A DNA stretch of 52,449 nt from Clostridiales bacterium. GTDB taxonomy: Bacteria; Bacillota; Clostridia; Oscillospirales; Butyricicoccaceae. A model generated the notes under the pieces. The model had not been told where the DNA came from and searched no databases. It worked only from the letters and a program-made list of their open reading frames with translations. The stretch spans positions 568 through 53,016 of the forward strand of contig DYCA01000013.1 in assembly GCA_019418305.1 (NCBI GenBank), read 5' to 3'. The position numbers and the translations under genes are program-made. Of the stretch, positions 24,118-30,382 are shown piece by piece. Within the stretch, counting starts at the first letter, position 1; each line of letters starts with the position of its first letter.

Positions 24118-25137
24118 TTACCGAATCGGCAGCATTTTACCGGTCTCAAAGGACTCCTTGCAGCGGTAAGCCGCCTCGGATACTGCCGTGCCGTCGTACA
24201 CAGTCAGGTCGGAGGGCTTGGTGTTTTCGCGCACATGACCAGTAAAAGCGACCATTTCAGCCACAAATGCCTCGTGCCAGCGGCTCATGAAGTCCGGATA
24301 ATACTCCTCGCGCGAGCCATGCTCGTCCACAATGTTGAGCAGGTTCTTCGCACCGACATTTGCAATGCGCAGCGTGCCATGCGTGCCGATAATTTCGGTT
24401 TCGACATTGCTGCCCGCCGCGTGCGTGCGGTTGGTGAACATGAAGCCCATTGCGCCGTTCTCCATCTGGATGGTGGCGGCGGCGTTGTCAGCGTCGTTCA
24501 GCTCCTTGTACAGGTCAAACTCGAACACCCCGCCAATCGCCCATACGTTCTTGACATTCGAGCCGGTGAACCAGCGAATCAGGTCGATATCATGCACGCA
24601 CATATCGAGGAACTGACCGCCCGAGTGCGGCGCGAACTTGAGCGTGGACTCGATGGTCGAGCGCGGGTCCTGCGTATACGAGCGCACCAGCACCACCTTG
24701 CCGATATCGCCGTTGTCGATTTTGCGCTTTGCCTCAACATAGGACTTGTCAAACCGGCGCATGAAGCCCAGCTGGAAAATCAGGTCCGGATGCGCTTCGA
24801 CGACCTTTTCCGCGTCCTTGCACTGAGCAACGTCCGTGCCGAGCGGCTTCTCGCAGAACACATGCTTGCCGTTTTTCATTGCAATTTCGATCTGCTGGCA
24901 GTGCAGAAAGGAGGGAGAAACGATGACAATCGCATCCAGCTCCGGGTTTTGGCACATCTCTTCAAAATCCGTATAAGTATAGGGTACGCCCAACTCCTCG
25001 GCAACCTCTTTCACACGCTTCTCGTCCACATCGCAGACCGCCGCCAACTCGCAGCCCGGCACCTGCGTCGCCAGATTGCATGCATGTTCGTAACCCAGAC
25101 GGCCCAGACCGACCGAACCCACTTTGACCGTTTTCAT
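24118..25137 (-). CDS. Gfo/Idh/MocA family oxidoreductase, inositol 2-dehydrogenase-like
   Basis: A 339-residue NAD(P)-dependent sugar or polyol dehydrogenase. The N-terminal Rossmann motif is VGLGRLGYEH (about 9-18); the hinge signature HVFCEKPLGTDV (about 92-103) contains the conserved EKP Lys. GGQFLDMCVHDIDLIRW (about 174-190) holds the catalytic Asp-x-x-x-His pattern of inositol dehydrogenases. The closest well-known relative by motif is IolG (myo-inositol 2-dehydrogenase), but no other iol genes are nearby, so the substrate is open. It lies downstream of an AraC-type regulator on the same strand, with a terminator between them. Confidence 0.88.
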   Translation of the reverse strand: MKTVKVGSVGLGRLGYEHACNLATQVPGCELAAVCDVDEKRVKEVAEELGVPYTYTDFEEMCQNPELDAIVIVSPSFLHCQQIEIAMKNGKHVFCEKPLGTDVAQCKDAEKVVEAHPDLIFQLGFMRRFDKSYVEAKRKIDNGDIGKVVLVRSYTQDPRSTIESTLKFAPHSGGQFLDMCVHDIDLIRWFTGSNVKNVWAIGGVFEFDLYKELNDADNAAATIQMENGAMGFMFTNRTHAAGSNVETEIIGTHGTLRIANVGAKNLLNIVDEHGSREEYYPDFMSRWHEAFVAEMVAFTGHVRENTKPSDLTVYDGTAVSEAAYRCKESFETGKMLPIR

Positions 25138-25254
25138 ACCACATTCTCCTTTGCATTCTCATGCGGACGCCCTGACGCGCCCTCTGTCGTTTTGTTGCCT
25201 TTATTTTACTGCCGGAAACACCGAAAAACCAGAGCGTTCTTGCGATTTGTTCAC

Positions 25255-25282
25255 AAAAAAACAGCCGCGTTTTCGCGGCTGT
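25255..25282 (-). terminator. terminator after the AraC-type regulator
   Basis: Minus strand: perfect 9-bp stem ACAGCCGCG/CGCGGCTGT, loop AAAA, followed by TTTTTT. It separates the regulator from the Gfo/Idh/MocA gene 118 bases further on. Confidence 0.88.
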
Positions 25283-25317
25283 ATCAGGCAAACTTTCAAA
25301 TTCTTGCGGTCGGCCCC

Positions 25318-26169
25318 TCAGGCGTGATAGACATACTCCCGCCGGAAGGTGCGCGGCGACATGCCGACCGCCTTGGAGAACTGCGCGTTGAAGTGGCTGG
25401 GGTTATCATACCCTACCTGCGCGGCAATGCGCGTGACGGGCAGGTCGGTCGTAATGAGCAGGGTCTGTGCCTCACCGATACGGCGGCGCAGCACATATTG
25501 CAGCGGCGAATAGCCGGTTGCCTCCTTGCAGACATGCGCAAGGTAATACGGGCTGACGTGCAGCGCTCCGGCCATTTGCTGAAGCGAAAACTCCTCGGCA
25601 AAGTGCGCGTCGATATAGTCTTTGATGCGCTGGGCAAACGCATTTTCGCCTGCGGCGCGGCCATCCGCCGCTGCGGCGCGGAACTGCTGCACAAGGGACA
25701 GCACCGCCATGAGTAGATGGTGCGCGCCGTCGTCGTTGCCCGCGGTCAACTCGTCATACAGTACGTCATATAGCCGCTCCAGCCGCGCGGTCTGCGTTTC
25801 GTTCAGGTGGCAGACAGGCGAAGCGTCCTCCGCAATCAGGGCGTTTGCCCGCAGGCCGGGCACGGCAAGGCCGCCCAGCGCCAGACTGACCGTGGCGACC
25901 GGCCGGTCCGGGCCGGAAGGCTCATCATGCACGACGCGACTGTTGAAGATAAACAGGTCTCCGCGGCGCGCGTCATACGGCGTGCCGCCGACGTAATACC
26001 GGCTTTCGCCGCCGCGCACCAGCACCACTTCGACCAAATCGTCATGTGCGTGCATAACACGCGGATGTGCCGATGCCTTTTCGTCCGTCCGACTGACCGA
26101 AAACAGGCGCGGCATGCACAAAAGGCCGAACGGCGCAGCATATTCCTTTTTGACGAAACACTGAATCAT
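25318..26169 (-). CDS. AraC-family transcriptional regulator with cupin sensor
   Basis: A 283-residue regulator. The N-terminal half has a cupin-like ligand pocket: HAHDDLVEVVLVRGGESRYY (about 39-58) and GDLFIFNSRVVHDEPSG (about 69-85) are the two cupin motifs. The C-terminal 100 residues hold the paired helix-turn-helix: FSLQQMAGALHVSPYYLAHV and ITRIAAQVGYDNPSHFNAQF-type signature, ending in MSPRTFRREY. Such proteins activate sugar-use genes when ligand binds. The neighbouring oxidoreductase gene on the same strand is a likely target, though that is inference. It has a clear promoter and terminator of its own. Confidence 0.92.
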   Translation of the reverse strand: MIQCFVKKEYAAPFGLLCMPRLFSVSRTDEKASAHPRVMHAHDDLVEVVLVRGGESRYYVGGTPYDARRGDLFIFNSRVVHDEPSGPDRPVATVSLALGGLAVPGLRANALIAEDASPVCHLNETQTARLERLYDVLYDELTAGNDDGAHHLLMAVLSLVQQFRAAAADGRAAGENAFAQRIKDYIDAHFAEEFSLQQMAGALHVSPYYLAHVCKEATGYSPLQYVLRRRIGEAQTLLITTDLPVTRIAAQVGYDNPSHFNAQFSKAVGMSPRTFRREYVYHA

Positions 26170-26198
26170 ACGGCCTCTCCCCTCTTTTGGATATGGTT

Positions 26199-26227
26199 AT
26201 CGTAGCATAAACGCCCTCCACGGTCAA
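26199..26227 (-). promoter_or_regulatory. promoter of the AraC-type regulator
   Basis: Minus strand: TTGACC (26222-26227), 17 bases, TACGAT (26199-26204), 30 bases before the start codon. Confidence 0.7.
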
Positions 26228-26234
26228 GGCGCGC

Positions 26235-26271
26235 AAAAAAAGGCTTCAGGAGCATTCCCGAAGCCCTTTTT
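26235..26271 (-). terminator. terminator of the nagB-nagA transcript
   Basis: Minus strand: stem GGCTTC(GGGA)/(TCCT)GAAGCC around AATGC, then seven T residues, 8 bases after the nagA stop codon. Confidence 0.85.
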
Positions 26272-26278
26272 AACATGG

Positions 26279-27391
26279 TCACATAATCTGCCCGCGCAGA
26301 ATGAGCGTGTTGATGTTCAAATCCTCGTCGAGCAGAATGATATTGGCCAGCTTGCCCGGCTCGAGCGTACCGTAATCGTGCTGGATGCCGATAGCTCGTG
26401 CCGGATTGGTTGACGCCGAGCACACCGCCTGCCCGAGCGGAATGCCCATCTGCACGGCACGACGCATACACTCAAACAGATTGACGACCGAACCGGCCAG
26501 CGTAGTACCGCCGCGCAGAGTTGCGCGGCCGTCCCGCACGGACACTTCCTGCCCGCCCAGGGTATATTCCCCATCGTCCAGCCCGGTTGCGGACATGCTG
26601 TCCGAAATCAATATCATCCGGTTTTCAAACAGGCGAAACGCCACGCGCACGGCCGACGGATGCACATGGCAGCCGTCTGAAATCAGCTCCACGCCAACCT
26701 CGTCGTTGTCCAGCGCCGCGCCGATAACACCCGGTTCGCGGTGTGTCAGCGGCGGCATGGCATTGAACAGGTGTGTAACCTGGCGCGCACCGCGCCGGAA
26801 CGCTTCGCACGCGGTATCGTAATCCGCCTCGGTATGTGCCAGCGACAGGCGTACCTCGCCCGCCAGATCCCCGATCACATCCAGTCCGCCCGGAAGCTCG
26901 GGTGCGATTTCGCACAGACGAATCAGCCCTTGCGCCCGCTCCTGTAAGCGACGAAACAGGCCGGCGTCCGGATTTTGCAGCCATGCGCCGTTCTGTGCGC
27001 CCTTCCGCGCTGGAGACAGAAACGGACCCTCCAGATTGACGCCCACCAATGCCGCACCGCTCCGCTCCGTTCGATACGCCGCGGCAGCCTGCATCACGGC
27101 AGTCAGCTTTTCCTCCGGATAGGTCATAGTTGCCGGACAAATCGCACACACACCGTGCTCCGCCTGATACCGCGCAATGGCCGAGATCGCCTGCTCGGTT
27201 CCGTCACAGAAGTCATAACCCGCGCAGCCGTGGAAATGAATGTCGATCAGTCCCGGAATGGCATACAGACCATCCATATCGCAGGCATCCGCCGATACCG
27301 GCGTACTCGCGATCCGGTCGCCCGAAAGCGCCAGCCCGCCTTTATGAAAAGTACCATCCGGTTGATAGATCCTGAGATTTTTAAACTCCAT
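26279..27391 (-). CDS. nagA: N-acetylglucosamine-6-phosphate deacetylase
   Basis: A 370-residue amidohydrolase that removes acetate from GlcNAc-6-phosphate in the cytoplasm. Metal-site motifs are IHFHGCAGYD with His52 and His54, SLAHTEADYD (about 188-197), THLFNAMPPLTHREPG (about 212-227) and the catalytic Asp in LISDSMSATG (about 276-285). ELISDGCHVHP is also diagnostic. nagB, which takes the product on to fructose-6-phosphate, ends 15 bases upstream in the same operon. The pair feeds amino sugars from cell-wall recycling or host glycans into glycolysis. Confidence 0.95.
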   Translation of the reverse strand: MEFKNLRIYQPDGTFHKGGLALSGDRIASTPVSADACDMDGLYAIPGLIDIHFHGCAGYDFCDGTEQAISAIARYQAEHGVCAICPATMTYPEEKLTAVMQAAAAYRTERSGAALVGVNLEGPFLSPARKGAQNGAWLQNPDAGLFRRLQERAQGLIRLCEIAPELPGGLDVIGDLAGEVRLSLAHTEADYDTACEAFRRGARQVTHLFNAMPPLTHREPGVIGAALDNDEVGVELISDGCHVHPSAVRVAFRLFENRMILISDSMSATGLDDGEYTLGGQEVSVRDGRATLRGGTTLAGSVVNLFECMRRAVQMGIPLGQAVCSASTNPARAIGIQHDYGTLEPGKLANIILLDEDLNINTLILRGQIM

Positions 27392-27406
27392 ATGCGCGCA
27401 CGCAGC

Positions 27407-28144
27407 TTACAGCAGGTCCAGGCTCTTGGAAAGCGCGGCTTCGTCCGCTACAACGGACACATCGGTATGCAGCTGCAGAATGGAGGCCGGTACACGCGGA
27501 GTAACCGGGCCAAAGAATGCCTGACGCACGATGTCGGCCTTGTTCTCGCCCGAAACAACGATTACGATGCGGCGCGCCAGCATGATGGTCTGTACGCCCA
27601 TGGTATATGCCTGACGCGGCACGTCATCAACGGACTCGAAAAAGCGCTTGTTTGCCTCAATGGTGGACTCGGTCAGGTCGACGCAATGCGTGCCCTTGGA
27701 GAAATAATCGTCCGGCTCGTTAAAGCCGATGTGGCCGTTCAGGCCCATGCCGAGCAGCTGCAAATCAATGCCGCCGGCCGCCTGAATTGCTGCGTCATAT
27801 CGCGCGCATTCGCGCTCCGCGTCCATTTGTGCGCCGTCCGGCAGGTTGATGCGCGCATCCGGCACATTGATAGCGTCAAAGAAGTTCTTGTGCATGAAGT
27901 AGTGATAGCTCTGGTCATGATCGGCAGTCAGGCCGCGATACTCGTCCAGATTGAACGTCGTGCAGCCGCCGAAATCCACATCGCCCTTGTTGTACCACTT
28001 GATGAGCTGCTCGTAAATGCCGATCGGAGACGAGCCGGTGGCAAGTCCAAGCACGGAATCCGGCTTGAGGATGACCTGCGCCGAAATAATGTTGGCCGCT
28101 TTGCGGCTCATGTCATTATAGTCCTTTGCACGAATGATTTTCAT
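27407..28144 (-). CDS. nagB: glucosamine-6-phosphate deaminase
   Basis: A 245-residue isomerase/deaminase converting glucosamine-6-phosphate to fructose-6-phosphate and ammonia. Motifs: LGLATGSSPIGIYEQLIKW (phosphate-binding, about 36-54), FNLDEYRGL (general-base Asp, about 70-78), LLGMGLNGHIGFNEPDD (about 128-144, including the catalytic His and Glu), and VSGENKAD near residue 198. The length matches the short Bacillus/Clostridia NagB without the allosteric E. coli tail. The ATG at 28144 follows AGAGAGG. A hairpin terminator lies between it and the EIIB gene upstream. Confidence 0.96.
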   Translation of the reverse strand: MKIIRAKDYNDMSRKAANIISAQVILKPDSVLGLATGSSPIGIYEQLIKWYNKGDVDFGGCTTFNLDEYRGLTADHDQSYHYFMHKNFFDAINVPDARINLPDGAQMDAERECARYDAAIQAAGGIDLQLLGMGLNGHIGFNEPDDYFSKGTHCVDLTESTIEANKRFFESVDDVPRQAYTMGVQTIMLARRIVIVVSGENKADIVRQAFFGPVTPRVPASILQLHTDVSVVADEAALSKSLDLL

Positions 28145-28181
28145 ATTCAATACCTCTCTCTTTGTCCAAACATCTGCCGTC

Positions 28182-28210
28182 AAAAAAACAAAGGCGGGCG
28201 TTTGCCCGCC
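28182..28210 (-). terminator. terminator or processing hairpin between EIIB and nagB
   Basis: Minus strand: perfect stem GGCGGGC/GCCCGCC with loop AAAC, then TTTGTTTTTTT. It would set nagBA expression below that of ptsH-EIIB unless nagBA have their own promoter; none is obvious in the 38 bases left. Confidence 0.8.
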
Positions 28211-28263
28211 TCAGCTGCTTGAGGAACACCTGCGCCTCCCACTGCCGCAGAAGGACAGGCTTT

Positions 28264-28524
28264 TTATTTGACCAGTGTTTCCATCTCACGCGCCAGCGGC
28301 CGTGCAAGCGGTCCGATGACGACATGCACTTCCCCATCCGCCCGGTGCAGCACTCCCGCGGCGCCCGCTGCGCGCAGCTTTGCCTCATCCGCCGCTGCGG
28401 GTTCCCGCAGACGCAAACGCAGACGTGTCATGCAGCATCCGACGGAAAGCACATTATCCCGGCCGCCGATCGCATCCAGAATGGCTGCGGCACATCCGGC
28501 GGCGCCGGTATCGGATATTAACAC
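28264..28524 (-). CDS. stand-alone PTS EIIB domain (glucose/GlcNAc family)
   Basis: An 86-residue single EIIB domain. The phosphocysteine is Cys31 in the CMTRLRLRL signature, matching the CxTRLR motif of the glucose-sucrose PTS family. In known GlcNAc and glucose transporters this domain is fused to a large EIIC membrane domain; here nothing precedes or follows it, and no EIIC or EIIA is in the window. It lies 9 bases after HPr and upstream of nagB, which suggests a role with amino-sugar uptake or its regulation. It may phosphorylate an EIIC encoded elsewhere. The start at 28524 lacks a strong ribosome-binding site and may be coupled to the HPr stop. Confidence 0.85.
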   Translation of the reverse strand: MLISDTGAAGCAAAILDAIGGRDNVLSVGCCMTRLRLRLREPAAADEAKLRAAGAAGVLHRADGEVHVVIGPLARPLAREMETLVK

Positions 28525-28533
28525 CGGTTTCTC

Positions 28534-28791
28534 TTACAGGTTTTCCGTCAGGAACTTCTCGAGCGCAGCTGCTGCCGCTTCCTCGTCCTCGCCCTCGATG
28601 GTCAGCTTGACCGTGTCGCCCTGCTTAACACCCATGCTCATCACGCCCATGATGCGCTTTGCGTCGACTTCCTTCTTCGGGCCGGCAATCTTGATGGAGG
28701 ACTTGAACTGTGCGGCCTCCTTGACCAGCATGCCTGCCGGACGCGCGTGGATGCCGAGTTCGTCCTTAACGGTGTACTCTACGATTTTCAT
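28534..28791 (-). CDS. ptsH: phosphocarrier protein HPr with Arg at position 46
   Basis: An 85-residue HPr that passes phosphate from enzyme I to PTS EIIA domains. The active-site His15 is intact in GIHARPAG. At position 46, where Gram-positive HPr carries the regulatory Ser phosphorylated by HPr kinase, the codon is CGC and the residue is Arg (AKRIMGVMSMG). So it should work in transport but not as the usual P-Ser-HPr partner of CcpA. The ATG at 28791 follows AAAGGA. It heads the leftward run HPr-EIIB-nagB-nagA. Helix and sheet pattern otherwise agree with normal HPr. Confidence 0.93.
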   Translation of the reverse strand: MKIVEYTVKDELGIHARPAGMLVKEAAQFKSSIKIAGPKKEVDAKRIMGVMSMGVKQGDTVKLTIEGEDEEAAAAALEKFLTENL

Positions 28792-28822
28792 AACTGCATT
28801 TTCCTTTCTATTGTTTACATTT

Positions 28823-28838
28823 TGAAAATGACTTTTCA
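28823..28838. promoter_or_regulatory. palindrome in the HPr leader
   Basis: TGAAAATGACTTTTCA: two perfect 6-base arms (TGAAAA/TTTTCA) around four bases, 32 bases before the HPr start. It could be an operator; no known regulator is matched. Confidence 0.35.
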
Positions 28839-29092
28839 CGCTTTGTACTGAATCAGTAAATCACCGCCTCTGTCACGTTTTCCCGGCAAAGTATGTCCTT
28901 CCTGCCGCAAAACCATACAGAAATCCGCATGATTATGACTGGAACAGAAAGAAACCGGCATACTGTCCGAAAAATAAAAATAACCAAACTCCTACACCGC
29001 CGGGTATTCCTTTTTCAGGCCGGCCGCGAGAAATTTGGTTTTGCCCGCCAACACGGTAACAATCCAATCACAACGAGGACGATGTTCACTTG

Positions 29093-29129
29093 TTGTTAAC
29101 ATTGTAACAAACGGGACGCGCTTTTTCAA
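29093..29129 (-). promoter_or_regulatory. promoter towards HPr overlapped by a Rex-like operator
   Basis: Minus strand: TTGAAA (29124-29129), 17 bases, TACAAT (29101-29106). The 18-mer at 29093-29110, TTGTTAACATTGTAACAA on the plus strand, matches the Rex consensus TTGTTAA-N4-TTAACAA at 13 of 14 defined positions and covers the -10 element. A transcript would carry a leader of about 300 bases into ptsH. The leader (28840-29090) shows no other recognisable signal. Confidence 0.55.
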
Positions 29130-29215
29130 GTCACTACCACCCGCGCAAATTGCCAGAAAATTTGTCCTCTTTTTGTGCACCTCATACAAATCACCCATTT
29201 CCCTTCGCAAAGGTT

Positions 29216-29244
29216 TTGACGCAGCCCTTCTTTTTTGCTATGCT
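29216..29244 (+). promoter_or_regulatory. promoter of the Cys-rich small protein
   Basis: TTGACG (29216-29221), 17 bases, TATGCT (29239-29244), 34 bases before the start codon. Confidence 0.75.
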
Positions 29245-29278
29245 AAGCGGGAACATAGGAAAGTGAGGCGCAAAAAAC

Positions 29279-29632
29279 ATGCAGATTGACGGCAACGAAC
29301 TTGCCATTTTGCAGGACAAACTGGACCGTGAGGGCAAAAAAGAGGAAGCATGGCGTATCAAACAGGAATTTCTGCGGCAGGTGCGCGAAGCAGGCGACCA
29401 CTGCCCGTGCCGTCAGCCCTGTCCGCATCATGGCAACTGCTTTGAGTGCGTGACCATCCACCGCGGCCACCGCGACCATCTGCCCATGTGCCTGTGGGAT
29501 ATGGTCAACGAGCGCATTGCGGCGCTCAGCCACATCACAGAGGGCACCCTGCGCGATTACGAGGACCGCAAGGCAGCCGAGGCGGCATCCGGCTGCACAG
29601 ACTGCTGCGGCTGTGCCGGCTGCGGCGAATAA
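29279..29632 (+). CDS. cysteine-rich small protein, possible metal binder
   Basis: A 117-residue soluble protein with two cysteine groups. The middle one reads HCPCRQPCPHHGNCFECV (about 40-57) followed by HRGH and MCLW; the C-terminus reads CTDCCGCAGC. A helical, charged N-terminal segment (about 1-35) precedes them. The Cys/His spacing fits one or two zinc or iron-sulfur sites. A similar C-P-C..P-C..HG-x-C..C pattern occurs in small uncharacterised Clostridia proteins, but I cannot name a family with certainty. It has its own promoter and terminator, so it is an independently expressed gene. Confidence 0.78.
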   Translation: MQIDGNELAILQDKLDREGKKEEAWRIKQEFLRQVREAGDHCPCRQPCPHHGNCFECVTIHRGHRDHLPMCLWDMVNERIAALSHITEGTLRDYEDRKAAEAASGCTDCCGCAGCGE

Positions 29633-29658
29633 ACAAAAAACTGGATTCCAGTAATGAA

Positions 29659-29684
29659 GGGACGTGTCCGGCATGTCCCTTTTT
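29659..29684 (+). terminator. terminator of the Cys-rich protein gene
   Basis: Stem GGGACGTG/CATGTCCC with one G-T pair, loop TCCGG, then TTTTT; it lies between this gene and the convergent pth. Confidence 0.8.
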
Positions 29685-29689
29685 CGCGT

Positions 29690-30328
29690 TCAGATGCGTT
29701 TTCCGTTGAATTTCTGCGCCGCTGCAGGACAGCCTTCGGCAATGATGCAGGCCGCTGCATCCACTGCATCCGTGCAGGCCTTGTCGATGGCCTTCTGCTC
29801 GTCGGCGGTAAACTTGCTCAGCACCCATGCTGCAAGGTCGTACTCCGGATGCGGCTTTTTGCCCACACCGATTTTGACGCGCGGAAACTCCTCGCTGCCG
29901 AGGTGATAAATGATATTTTTCAAGCCGTTCTGCCCACCTGCCGACCCCTTCGGACGCACGCGCAGCGTGCCCACGTCGAGCGAAACATCGTCCGACAGCA
30001 CAATGATGCGCGCGGGCGGAATTTTGTAAAAGGCCGCTGCATCGCGCACCGCCTCGCCCGACAGGTTCATAAAGGTCTGCGGCTTCATCAGCAGCACGCG
30101 CGCACCGCCGAGCGTCGTCTCCCCGACGAGAGCCCTAAACTTCATTTTGTCGATTTTGCAGCCGCTGCGCGCGCAATAGCTTTCCAGCGCGCGGAAGCCT
30201 GCGTTGTGGCGCGTGTTGTCATACTTGCTGCCTGGGTTGCCCAGCCCGACCACCAGCCACTCAATGGGCTGCGCTGCCGCTGCGGCTTTTTGCTCGTCGA
30301 GCTTTTTGAAAATATCGAATACTGACAT
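29690..30328 (-). CDS. pth: peptidyl-tRNA hydrolase with an N-terminal extension
   Basis: A 212-residue enzyme that frees tRNA from prematurely released peptidyl-tRNA. WLVVGLGNPGSKYDNTRHNAG (read as two motifs, about 24-44) holds the catalytic His41. MKPQTFMNLSG (about 73-83) and SDDVSLDVG (about 104-112) with GSAGGQNGLK follow in the normal order. Most Pth proteins begin almost at VVGLGNPG; here about 20 extra residues (an FDIFKKLDEQ helix plus an Ala run) come first. The ATG at 30328 after GGAGTG is the best start, so the extension looks real. No spoVC-mfd neighbourhood is present. Confidence 0.95.
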   Translation of the reverse strand: MSVFDIFKKLDEQKAAAAAQPIEWLVVGLGNPGSKYDNTRHNAGFRALESYCARSGCKIDKMKFRALVGETTLGGARVLLMKPQTFMNLSGEAVRDAAAFYKIPPARIIVLSDDVSLDVGTLRVRPKGSAGGQNGLKNIIYHLGSEEFPRVKIGVGKKPHPEYDLAAWVLSKFTADEQKAIDKACTDAVDAAACIIAEGCPAAAQKFNGKRI

Positions 30329-30339
30329 GATTTCACTCC

Positions 30340-30374
30340 AAAACAAAGCGCCTCCCCCGCAGGGAGGCGCTTTT
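30340..30374. terminator. terminator between fakA and pth
   Basis: 11-bp stem AAGCGCCTCCC/GGGAGGCGCTT with T-rich tails on both sides (TTTTCCTTTTG plus; TTTGTTTTG minus). It would end the yloU-fakA transcript 9 bases after its stop. Confidence 0.75.
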
Positions 30375-30382
30375 CCTTTTGT

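Noticed and set aside
24064..25716. A 550-codon plus-strand frame across the Gfo/Idh/MocA and AraC genes
   Set aside because: It crosses two convincing genes, a terminator and their intergenic region.
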